Below are positions 50,710 to 60,782 of a DNA stretch of 64,000 nt, piece by piece. Source of the stretch: Tahibacter aquaticus (lineage in GTDB: Bacteria > Pseudomonadota > Gammaproteobacteria > Xanthomonadales > Rhodanobacteraceae); the NCBI RefSeq assembly GCF_004363655.1, contig NZ_SNZH01000005.1, forward strand, positions 186,750 to 250,749, written 5' to 3'. Position 1 is the first letter of the stretch. Every line of letters begins with the position of its first letter. Under the pieces are notes generated by a model. It was not told where the DNA came from. It did no database searches and worked only from the letters and a program-made list of their open reading frames with translations. A program made the translations under genes and the position numbers.

Positions 50710-50740
50710 TTCGGTGGCGCGTGGAGTGACAGGGTGGCGC
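50701..50740 (+). repeat. 20-bp tandem duplication across the glmS stop codon
   Basis: The 20-base unit at 50701-50720 (GTGGAGTGATTCGGTGGCGC) and that at 50721-50740 (GTGGAGTGACAGGGTGGCGC) are direct copies with three mismatches. The first contains the glmS stop. It directly precedes the foldback element. Confidence 0.7.
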
Positions 50741-50801
50741 GTCCATGACTGGCCAACGCCTGGAGCGCTCGCGATGACGGCGGCTGACCCTTGCTGCAAA
50801 G

Positions 50802-50930
50802 GCCTGCCTCCTCACCCCACCCCTCTCCGGCCCGTTGGGCATCTGGAGGCGACAGAGCCATTGGCTATGTACGTCGCCTCCTTACCCCCCAGCGAAGTTT
50901 GGAGGAGAGGTTAGGTGAAGGGGCAGGCGC
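50802..50930. repeat. Nested foldback (REP/MITE-like) intergenic element
   Basis: Outer arms about 25 bases long, GCCTGCCTCCTCACCCCACC (from 50803) against the reverse complement of 50901-50928, pair imperfectly. Inner perfect 9-bp arms GGAGGCGAC (50845-50853) and GTCGCCTCC (50873-50881) enclose a further small hairpin. The CCTCACCCC...CCTCTCC signature is common in intergenic elements of Xanthomonadales. No coding capacity. It occupies most of the 306-base gap between glmS and the ankyrin gene and may terminate both convergent transcripts. Confidence 0.65.
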
Positions 50931-51015
50931 CAGAATCTGCCTCACTGCCTGGTTTCGACCTGCGGTTCAGCCGTGCGATTCCGCCGTCCGACGCCACCAT
51001 CCAGTACATATTCCA

Positions 51016-51711
51016 CTAAGCATTTTTTAAAGAAAAGCCTCCTTCGAACCGCCGCAAGCACCGCGCCAACATCGCATGGCCCGCCTCCTCGGCCATCATC
51101 GCCGCCGTGCGCCCCCGCGCGTCGCGCAGGTCGACCCGCGCACCATGCAACAGCAGCAATCCCGCCATGGCATGCTTGCCGCCCAGCGCCGCATCGTGCA
51201 GCGGGCGTATACCCTGGGTCTGGGCCAGGTCCGGATCGGCGCCGGCCAGCAGCAGGGCGAGCAAGGTTTCGCCGTCACTGCGCGCAACGGCCGCATGGAT
51301 CGGCGCCACGCGCATGGCATTGGTCGCAGCCGCATTCACCGCAGCCCCCTGCGCGATCATCCAGCACGCCAGCGCACCTTGACGAAAGAACACGGCCAGC
51401 CCCAGCAAGGTGAATCCGTCGTCGGAATATCCCTGTAGCAAGACCGGATCGCGCGCGAATTCCTCGCGGGCCTCGGCTTCATGACCCAACGCAACCTGTT
51501 CGGCCAGATCCAGCCGGCCGCGCCGTGCCGCCAGCGACTGGGCCAACTCGGCGCGTTCGTGATACAGCGCCCATAGCACCGCCCCCACGTTCTGCACGTT
51601 GCGTGTATCGATCAAGCCGGGCTGCTGCAGCAGCAGCGCCTCCACCGCGGCACTGTCGCCGCGGCCGATCGCGGCAAAGAACACATCGGCGATATTCAAC
51701 GATTCGGACAT
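51016..51711 (-). CDS. Ankyrin-repeat protein
   Basis: 231 residues from ATG 51711 with GAGGGG ahead; the open frame continues upstream but without better starts. Helical pairs of ankyrin type recur: DDGFTLLGLAVFF, MRVAPIHAAVARSDGETLL, QGIRPLHDAALGGKHAMAG and LRDARGRTAAMMAEEAGH, giving about five repeats. A cytoplasmic protein-binding scaffold is likely; no signal peptide. It lies 68 bases downstream of an AraC-type regulator on the same strand, suggesting co-transcription. Partner unknown. Confidence 0.85.
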   Translation of the reverse strand: MSESLNIADVFFAAIGRGDSAAVEALLLQQPGLIDTRNVQNVGAVLWALYHERAELAQSLAARRGRLDLAEQVALGHEAEAREEFARDPVLLQGYSDDGFTLLGLAVFFRQGALACWMIAQGAAVNAAATNAMRVAPIHAAVARSDGETLLALLLAGADPDLAQTQGIRPLHDAALGGKHAMAGLLLLHGARVDLRDARGRTAAMMAEEAGHAMLARCLRRFEGGFSLKNA

Positions 51712-51779
51712 GGGCAGCCCCTCGCAGCCGTGATGCCGCAGCATGCGACGAACCAGTCCCGGCGACTTATCGCCGTTTG

Positions 51780-52670
51780 CTAAATCGCACCGTCCGCGCC
51801 ACGCCGCAGCCGGCCGGGCGCCACGCCGAAGCGCAGGCGGAACTGGCGCGTGAACGTCGGCAGGCTGGCATAGCCCACCGCCAGGCAGACCTCGGTGACC
51901 GACAAGGCCTGCTGCTGCAACAGCCGCCGCGCCTTGAGCAGGCGGCGCTGGCCGACATAGGCGAACGGCGAACAACGCAGCACGGCCTTGAAGCTGCGGT
52001 GGAAATGATGCGGTGCCAGGCAGGCGACGCGCGCCGCGGCGCGCAGGTCGAACGGCTGGGTAAAACACTCGTCCAGCCAGGCCTTGCCCAGCAATACGCG
52101 CCTGTGCAATTCGGCCCGTGTCGCCGGCCGCGCCGCGGCCAGGCGTTCGCGCTCGCTGCGCACTTCGCTGCGCAGATCCAGCATCAGGTCGAGCAGGCTG
52201 CGCAGACGCAGTTCCGCCGCGCCGGACTGCCCGGGTGGGAAGTCGCCGAGTCCGCGCAGTTCGTGCAGGGCCTGCTGGAAACGCAATGACGGCCATAGCC
52301 GCCGGCTTACCGGCAGCAACTCGTGACGGCGCTGCTGCGGCGTATCCAGCAGTTGCTGCAGGCGGCCCAGGCGGGTACTGCAGGCATCCGCCTCGATCTC
52401 GTGGGAGAAGAACACCACGAAGGTTTCCACCGGCTGCGCAGCGGCGAGGTCGAGATCGTAGATTTCATCGCGCCCCAGCAACAACGCGGTGTCTGCATCG
52501 ACGGTGAAGCGCTGCGTGCCGATGCTCCAGGTCGCCTCGCCCTGCAGTACATGCTTGATCGACAGCGGCCCCTGCACTGCACGCACCTGATGGCGGCGCG
52601 CACGCGCGTTCAGCACGATGCTGTCCTGCCCCAGGCGTTCGAAGCGCGGACCGTAGAGGATGTCGCTCAT
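51780..52670 (-). CDS. AraC-family transcriptional regulator
   Basis: 296 residues from ATG 52670 (MSDILYGPRFERLG); a TTG two codons upstream is less likely. Residues ~20-110 form a cupin-like sensor part (SIKHVLQGEATWSIG, LLLGRDEIYDL). The C-terminal two-helix-turn-helix domain shows FDLRAAARVACLAPHHFHRSFKA-type first HTH and LSVTEVCLAVGYASLPTFTRQFR, the AraC signature. It reads away from the sulfatase gene, 109 bases apart, so it may regulate that gene as well as its own operon. Ligand unknown. Confidence 0.9.
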   Translation of the reverse strand: MSDILYGPRFERLGQDSIVLNARARRHQVRAVQGPLSIKHVLQGEATWSIGTQRFTVDADTALLLGRDEIYDLDLAAAQPVETFVVFFSHEIEADACSTRLGRLQQLLDTPQQRRHELLPVSRRLWPSLRFQQALHELRGLGDFPPGQSGAAELRLRSLLDLMLDLRSEVRSERERLAAARPATRAELHRRVLLGKAWLDECFTQPFDLRAAARVACLAPHHFHRSFKAVLRCSPFAYVGQRRLLKARRLLQQQALSVTEVCLAVGYASLPTFTRQFRLRFGVAPGRLRRGADGAI

Positions 52671-52779
52671 GCACAAAGCCTAGCAGGATGGCTGTGATCG
52701 CCGGATGCCCCGAAATCCGCTCTGCTGAAACGGCAAGCACCGGCACTCTGGAAAATGCAGCACGCCTAAGGAATCCGCC

Positions 52780-54375
52780 ATGGCTCTTCCTGCCCAGCCC
52801 AATATCGTCATCTTCATGACCGACCAGCAGCGCGCGCTGCAGTATTTTCCCGCTGCCTGGGTCGAAGCCAACCTGGGCAATCTGAGTCAGCTCAGCAACA
52901 GCGGCCTGACTTTCGTCAACGCCATCACCAATGCCTCGCGCTGCTCGCCCTCGCGCGGCGTGCTCAACACCGGGTTGTATGCGCCGGCCAACGGCCTGGT
53001 CGACGTCGGCGGCACCTTGAACAAGGAATGGACTACGCTGAGCGCGTATCTGGCCCAGGCCGGCTATCAGTCCGGCTATGTGGGCAAGTGGCATATGCAA
53101 AGCAGCTTTGTCGCGCCGGCCAATGTGCTGCCGCCCGACAGCAGCACCATGGCACAGGAAACCCAGCTCATGGCGACGGACTACGGCATCGCCGGCTGGG
53201 ATGCGCCGGACGCCGGAACCGCGCTGGGCTGGAACTATTCGCCGCGGCCGACCCAGCCGCCGACACCGGCCGACCGGTATACCTCGACCTCGAACAGTCT
53301 CGGCGGCGGACCGAAAAGCCTCAACCACAACGACTGCCGCATTGCCGACGACGCCATCGCCTTCCTCGGCACGGTCAGCACCGCCACGCCGTTCGCGCTG
53401 GTCGTTTCCCTGGTCAATCCGCACGATGTCTGGGCCGATCTGTATCTGCGCCTGCAGGAACAGGCCTTTCCCGAATTCCCCGCCGCCTTCGACGCCCTGG
53501 CCCATGCCGACGAATTCGTGCTGCCTGACAGCTACAGCGCCGACAACCTGTCGACCAAGCCCGCAATCCAGGCGGCGACCCGCGCCAAGTACACCGCGAC
53601 CTGGGCGCAGAGCCGCAAGGTCGATCCGCCGACGCAGCTCGGCCCGGCCGACGCGCTGACCTACCTGAAGTTCTATGCCTATCTCACCTACCTGGCCGAC
53701 CAGCAGCTGGGCCGCGTCTACACGGCGCTGCAGCAGCTGCCGCAGTTCGACGACACCCTCGTGCTGCGCCTGGCCGACCACGGCGAACTGGGCATGTCGC
53801 ATGGCGGCTCGATGGAAAAGGACTGCAATGTCTACGCCGAGACCATTTCCATTCCCTACATTTTCAGCAATCCACAGATGTACGCCAGCGCGCAGACCTG
53901 CAGTGCCCAGGCCGGCCTGGTAGATGTTCTGCCGACCCTGCTCGGCCTGATCGGCGCGGGCGTGCCCGCCGGCCTGCAGGGCAGCGACCTGTCGGCGCTG
54001 CTGAGCAATCCCGGCGCCACGCCAACCGTCAACTGCTCCCTGTTCACCTACGACGACGATACCAGCGTGCATATCCGCGCCATCCAGGCTGCACCCGGTG
54101 CAGTCAGCGTAGGCAGCCAGCCGACCGGCAGCGCCTACAAATACGCGGTCTACTACGCGTTCGGCAACGACGGCAAGGTCGATCCAGGCTCGCTGCAGTA
54201 CGAGCTGTACATTCCCGGTGCCGACGGCGAGATCGAGAACCTACAGCCGGCGAACACCGCCCTGCAGGCCGCGCTGCATACCTTGCTGACCCAGCGCATG
54301 AGCGCCCTGGACAGCAGCCGGCCCGCACTGGCCAATGCCATCACGCCGTCGGGCTGGCCGGCCACGCCGCCGTGA
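52780..54375 (+). CDS. Type I sulfatase family protein
   Basis: 531 residues. NIVIFMTDQQRA carries the first metal-binding Asp pair; CSPSR at residues 55-59 is the formylglycine motif C-x-P-x-R; GYVGKWHM and LADHGELGMSHGG supply further active-site Lys, His and Asp residues. Such enzymes hydrolyse sulfate esters after Cys oxidation to formylglycine. No signal peptide is visible, unusual for this family, and no maturation enzyme lies in the window. C-terminal ~150 residues have a beta-rich sub-domain. It might also act as a phosphonate or phosphodiester hydrolase. Confidence 0.85.
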   Translation: MALPAQPNIVIFMTDQQRALQYFPAAWVEANLGNLSQLSNSGLTFVNAITNASRCSPSRGVLNTGLYAPANGLVDVGGTLNKEWTTLSAYLAQAGYQSGYVGKWHMQSSFVAPANVLPPDSSTMAQETQLMATDYGIAGWDAPDAGTALGWNYSPRPTQPPTPADRYTSTSNSLGGGPKSLNHNDCRIADDAIAFLGTVSTATPFALVVSLVNPHDVWADLYLRLQEQAFPEFPAAFDALAHADEFVLPDSYSADNLSTKPAIQAATRAKYTATWAQSRKVDPPTQLGPADALTYLKFYAYLTYLADQQLGRVYTALQQLPQFDDTLVLRLADHGELGMSHGGSMEKDCNVYAETISIPYIFSNPQMYASAQTCSAQAGLVDVLPTLLGLIGAGVPAGLQGSDLSALLSNPGATPTVNCSLFTYDDDTSVHIRAIQAAPGAVSVGSQPTGSAYKYAVYYAFGNDGKVDPGSLQYELYIPGADGEIENLQPANTALQAALHTLLTQRMSALDSSRPALANAITPSGWPATPP

Positions 54376-54477
54376 AGGCTGCATGAGGCTGCCAGCGAAC
54401 AGTTGACCCGGGCCGCCTGGCTGTCCATGCTTGCCCGGTCGACACCGAGCCACCCAACCGGCAGCATCGGAGATCCC

Positions 54478-54936
54478 ATGGTCAGCCTCACGATCAACGG
54501 CAAGACCCAGCAGTTCGACGTGCCAGACGATATGCCCCTGCTCTGGCTGATCCGCGATTTCGCCCACCTCACCGGCACCAAGTTCGGCTGCGGCATGGCC
54601 CAGTGCGGCGCCTGTACCGTGCATCTGGACGGCTCGCCGCTGCGCGCCTGCGTCACGCCGGTCTCCGCCGTCGCGGGCAAATCCATCACCACCATCGAAG
54701 GCCTGTCGGCGGATGCCAGCCATCCGGTACAGCAGGCCTGGGCCGAACTCGACGTGGTGCAATGCGGCTACTGCCAGTCGGGCCAGATCATGTCGGCAGT
54801 GGCCCTGCTCAAGGCCAAGCCCGATCCCAGCGATGCCGACATCGATGCGGCCATGAGCGGCAATATCTGCCGCTGCGGCACTTACCAGCGCGTCCGTGCC
54901 GCCGTGCACCGCGCGGCCGAACTGTCCAAAGCCTGA
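54478..54936 (+). CDS. iorA: Isoquinoline 1-oxidoreductase-type [2Fe-2S] subunit
   Basis: 152 residues. The plant-ferredoxin cluster motif [17 protein letters not shown] with a fourth Cys in LRAC, and the second cluster with QCGYCQSGQ and NICRCGTY, define the small subunit of molybdenum hydroxylases. It passes electrons from the Mo site of the large subunit encoded 52 bases downstream. No flavin subunit gene is present, as in IorAB and related aldehyde dehydrogenases, where electrons go to cytochrome c. Start at ATG 54478. Confidence 0.92.
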   Translation: MVSLTINGKTQQFDVPDDMPLLWLIRDFAHLTGTKFGCGMAQCGACTVHLDGSPLRACVTPVSAVAGKSITTIEGLSADASHPVQQAWAELDVVQCGYCQSGQIMSAVALLKAKPDPSDADIDAAMSGNICRCGTYQRVRAAVHRAAELSKA

Positions 54937-54988
54937 GCCACGCCGCCGCCTTGCGCGGCGGCCCAGCCACTCGCCTGTCGAGGCGCCC

Positions 54989-57133
<2,145 letters not shown>

Positions 57134-57144
57134 AGGAGACTGCC

Positions 57145-57729
57145 ATGAATCGTCCCCTGCGCAATGCCTTCGGCCTGGCCAGCCTGCTCGCCCTTGCCGC
57201 CTGCGGCAGCAGCGGCCCCCCTGCGCCGCCGAAGGAAGCCGCCATCGCCGCCTTCGCCACGGTGCAGCAGGTATTCCAGCATCCGCGCTGCCAGAACTGC
57301 CACATACCTGGCGATGCGCCGCTGCAATTCGACAACGGCCTGCCGCACGAGATGGGCGTGGCGCGCGGCCCCACCGGCCATGGTGCGCAAGGACTGCCCT
57401 GCTCCACCTGCCACGGCGAGAAAAACGCACCGGCCAGCTACGGCCCGCATGCCCCGCCCGGCGCACCGCACTGGGCGCTGCCGCCGCCTGAGCACAAGAT
57501 GGTCACCATCGGCCTGTCGGCGCCGGCCCTGTGCGAAATGATCAAGAACAAGAGCGAAAACGGCGGGCGCGATTTTGCCGCCCTGCTCAAGCATGTGAGC
57601 GAGGACAAGCTGGTGTTGTGGGGCTGGGAGCCCGGCGGCAATCGTGTGGCCGTGCCGGTGCCGCATGCGGATTTTGTTGCAAAGTTCAAACTGTGGAGCG
57701 ATGCGGGCGGACCCTGCCCCGCCACGTAG
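57145..57729 (+). CDS. Dihaem cytochrome c-type lipoprotein
   Basis: 194 residues with AAGGAG ahead of ATG 57145. Leader ASLLALAACGSS has a lipobox. Two haem-binding CxxCH motifs are visible: CQNCH and CSTCH. A conserved Met/His-rich stretch follows. Twelve bases after iorB, it is probably the electron acceptor of the molybdenum hydroxylase on the outer face of a membrane, handing electrons to the respiratory chain. Confidence 0.87.
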   Translation: MNRPLRNAFGLASLLALAACGSSGPPAPPKEAAIAAFATVQQVFQHPRCQNCHIPGDAPLQFDNGLPHEMGVARGPTGHGAQGLPCSTCHGEKNAPASYGPHAPPGAPHWALPPPEHKMVTIGLSAPALCEMIKNKSENGGRDFAALLKHVSEDKLVLWGWEPGGNRVAVPVPHADFVAKFKLWSDAGGPCPAT

Positions 57730-58098
57730 GGCGATGAGCACAAGCCAATGGCACCGTGTCGCCAGCTCACCCAAGCGGCGCTGCCCATGCCTCGCTGACG
57801 AGCCGTAGAAAGCATGGCCGCTTTGGGCCTCTCCTCCATCGCCAGCGATAGGGGAGCGGGCTTTGACGCATCCTGACGCAAGCGGCGCCCCCCCTTGCGG
57901 TGCAATTCGCTGCGCTCATGCCCCCTGCGAAAACGAATCGACAGGCTATGCCTTGTAAGGATTCGGCCGATTGATCCAATCGGCATGGCGTTTTCGGCAA
58001 GCCGCTATTGCCGCTGCGCCCGACTGTTCCTACGCTGGGCCTATTCATGCCATCGCACAGCGGAGCCGTCCGGCCCGCCATATCGGGAGTGGGGAAAA
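57730..58098. other. 369-base intergenic region with repeat copy and dyad
   Basis: No gene supported. It contains the second copy of the short dyad repeat (57899-57925) and the hairpin GCCGATTG-ATC-CAATCGGC (57966-57984), plus a run of seven or more C at 57888-57895. It must hold the promoter of the M28 peptidase gene. GGGAGTGGGG just before 58099 is that gene's ribosome binding site. Confidence 0.5.
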
Positions 58099-59454
58099 AT
58101 GCGCAACACCTTGGCGCGCGCCAGCGCGCGGACCACGCCGGCAGGTCTGCAGCGGACGGCGACCGTGGCACTGGCCTTGGCCACCGCGCTGGCCGTCCCG
58201 TCCGCGCTGGCCCATGGCGGAACGGCCGATGTCGCCACGCGTATCCAGTCCCTGCGCCAGAGCGGCGAAGATCCTTATGCCCCGGTCTTCATCGTCGCTG
58301 CCCGCGACAGCTACCAGCGCCAGATGGCCGACCTGGCCCACTCGCCGCAAGCGCTGCAGGACAGCGCCAGTGGTACTGCGCTGATCGTGGCCGAGGTCGA
58401 GTCCTGGCGCCTCAGCGATATTTCCGGCCGCATCCACGAACGCGAGCAGCGCTGCGGCGGTTTCTTCGCCTTTGCCACGCGCGCCGAAGCCGAAGCCTTC
58501 GTACACGAGAGCAACGCGCTGAAGGCACAGCCGCGCACGCAGCCGCTGGCCTACGGCATCGACAACCAGACGACCGTAACGCCCTGGCTGGGCCAGCTGG
58601 TGGAAAGCAATATCCGCGACACCATCACCTACCTGTCGACAACCTGGCCCAACCGCCATCGCAGCACGGTGCACGGCACGGCCGCGGCCAACTGGATACG
58701 CGATACCTGGCTGGCCCAGGCGGCTGGCCGCAGCGACGTGAGCGTGCAGTTGCATACCACCTGCAGCGGCTGCGCCCCGCAGCCTTCGGTGATACTGACG
58801 ATTGCCGGCAACGAGCTGCCCGAAGAAATCGTCGTACTCGGCGGCCACCTCGATTCGACCGTGTCGGGCTTCTCCGGCACGAATACCTCGGCGCCCGGTG
58901 CCGACGACGATGCCTCGGGCATTGCCACCCTGACCGAAGTGCTGCGCATCGCCCTGGCCAGCGGCTGGAAGCCCCGCCGCACCGTGATGTTCATGGGCTA
59001 TGCGGCCGAGGAAGCCGGCCTGCTCGGCTCCAAGGCCATCGCACAGGAGTTCCGCAACCAGAACCGCAATGTGGTCGGCGTGCTGCAGCTGGACATGACC
59101 AACTACACCAACGGCAACCAGCAGATCCAGGTGATGACCGATTTCGCCGATGCGACCCTGGTGCAGTTCTATCGCGAGCTGTTTGCCACCTACGTCGCGT
59201 CCGCCAGCATCAGCCTGGTCGACGGCACCTGCGGCTACGGCTGTTCCGACCACGCGGCCTGGACCCAGTACAACTATCCCGCCGCACTGGTGATCGAGAA
59301 GCCGTTCTTCAACCGCATCCACAGCATCAACGACACCCTCGCCAACATGGGCGGCAACGCCAGCCACAGCCTGCATTTCGCCAAGCTGGGCCTGGCCTTT
59401 CTCGGCGAAGTGGCCAAGACCAGCGACCGGCTGTTCGCCGACGATTTCCAATAG
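58099..59454 (+). CDS. Secreted M28-family leucyl aminopeptidase
   Basis: 451 residues from ATG 58099, the start that gives a proper signal peptide (VALALATALAVPSALA). An N-terminal propeptide-like region (to ~150) precedes the zinc peptidase domain: GGHLDST, GADDDASG, AAEEAGLLGS, VLQLDMTNY and GCSDHAAW supply the two-zinc ligands of Vibrio-type aminopeptidases. It removes N-terminal residues from peptides outside the cell. The C-terminus ends SDRLFADDFQ, sharing the LFxxxFE-like tail with its neighbour. Confidence 0.9.
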   Translation: MRNTLARASARTTPAGLQRTATVALALATALAVPSALAHGGTADVATRIQSLRQSGEDPYAPVFIVAARDSYQRQMADLAHSPQALQDSASGTALIVAEVESWRLSDISGRIHEREQRCGGFFAFATRAEAEAFVHESNALKAQPRTQPLAYGIDNQTTVTPWLGQLVESNIRDTITYLSTTWPNRHRSTVHGTAAANWIRDTWLAQAAGRSDVSVQLHTTCSGCAPQPSVILTIAGNELPEEIVVLGGHLDSTVSGFSGTNTSAPGADDDASGIATLTEVLRIALASGWKPRRTVMFMGYAAEEAGLLGSKAIAQEFRNQNRNVVGVLQLDMTNYTNGNQQIQVMTDFADATLVQFYRELFATYVASASISLVDGTCGYGCSDHAAWTQYNYPAALVIEKPFFNRIHSINDTLANMGGNASHSLHFAKLGLAFLGEVAKTSDRLFADDFQ

Positions 59455-59609
59455 CTTCGTTGAATTCTCCTCATTGTCCACTTTCAAAATAATTGCCACA
59501 GCCCTACGCAAAGCTAGCTGGCGCCGCAGTGGGGCACGATGCGCAAAGCCCGCCGTAGCGTGGGTGGCCGCCTGTTGCTAGGCTTTCCCGCTCGCCAGGG
59601 AAACCGACC

Positions 59610-60623
59610 ATGATCCAGCGCCTCGCCCTGCCAGCCCTGCTGCTGTTCGCATCGCCGCTGCCGGCGCAACAGACCGTCACCAGCGGCAGCGGCGTGGACT
59701 ACCAGCCGTCGATACTGCGCACCGCCGACGGCAGCCTGCTGCTGGCGTTCGAGCGCCTCGACGGCAGTTTCTTCGGCGATCTCTGGCTCAGCCGCTCCGG
59801 CGACGACGGCGCCAGCTGGTCCGAACCCGCGGTCATCATCAGCGGGCCCGCCAACCAGCGCCATCCGGCCCTGCTGCAACTCGGCGACGGCAGCTTCGTG
59901 CTGTTTTATCTGAAAGGCAGCGGCGCCAATTCCAGCTACCGCCTCTATCGCGCCACCTCGGCCGATGGCGTCGCCTTCGCCGAGCAAGGCCAGCTGCAAC
60001 TGGGGTGGACTACCGGCGGCGAAGTCAATCCGCACGTGATCCGCCATCCCGACGGCACCTTGAGCATGAGCTACCAGCGCCTGGCCGGCGGCAGCTATGT
60101 GGCCCAGTCCAGCGACAACGGCCTGAACTGGGACCAGCTCAAGACCCCGATCGCCGGCGCCAGCCAGTTGCCGCGCATCGCCTTCCGCCCGGGCGACGGA
60201 CGCTATCTGGCCACCTACCAGACCGGCTCCAGCAATCTGTCCCTGTTCGCCAAAAGCACCACCGACGTACGCAACTGGTCGGCCGCCGCCGTCGACTTCG
60301 CCGTCGGCGGCGACAACCACGACTCGCTGCCCGTGCTGATGCCCGACGGCGCCTTCGCCGTGTTCTATATCCATGCCAACGGCAGCCAGTACGACATCTA
60401 CTCGCGCCGCTCCAGCGACGGGCTGGGCTTCGAAGCGGCCTTGCCGCAGCGCCTCAGCGCCGGCGAAAACGACGTGGAACCGCATCCGCTGGCCGGCGAC
60501 TCCGCCAGCACAGTGCAGCTGTACTGGGGACGCGAGTCGCCGTCCGGTTCAGGCGACTACGACATCGTGCGCCTGCCTGCCGCCCCTGTCGGCGACAGGC
60601 TCTTCGCCGGCACTTTCGAATAA
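59610..60623 (+). CDS. Secreted sialidase-like BNR beta-propeller protein
   Basis: 337 residues with a signal peptide ending near PAQ/Q. Asp-box/BNR repeats such as SRSGDDGASW, SSDNGLNW and SRRSSDGLGF alternate with blades (PSILRTADGSLLLAFE), the six-bladed fold of sialidases and related glycosidases. The catalytic Arg triad of true sialidases is not evident, so it may bind rather than cut glycans. The C-terminus is GDRLFAGTFE. It lies 155 bases after the M28 peptidase. Confidence 0.8.
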   Translation: MIQRLALPALLLFASPLPAQQTVTSGSGVDYQPSILRTADGSLLLAFERLDGSFFGDLWLSRSGDDGASWSEPAVIISGPANQRHPALLQLGDGSFVLFYLKGSGANSSYRLYRATSADGVAFAEQGQLQLGWTTGGEVNPHVIRHPDGTLSMSYQRLAGGSYVAQSSDNGLNWDQLKTPIAGASQLPRIAFRPGDGRYLATYQTGSSNLSLFAKSTTDVRNWSAAAVDFAVGGDNHDSLPVLMPDGAFAVFYIHANGSQYDIYSRRSSDGLGFEAALPQRLSAGENDVEPHPLAGDSASTVQLYWGRESPSGSGDYDIVRLPAAPVGDRLFAGTFE

Positions 60624-60782
60624 AGTGGCAAAATGCGCATTTGCGCAACCTTCACGTCATGGCTGTTCTGCTGCAACCGCTACCGCCGTGCGATGTTTTG
60701 ACACAATCGGCCGTGCTCGTCGCATGCCGGTGTTGGCTAGAATGGCACAGCATAAAAAAGGAGCGCGGCGGGTTCCGCGAGC

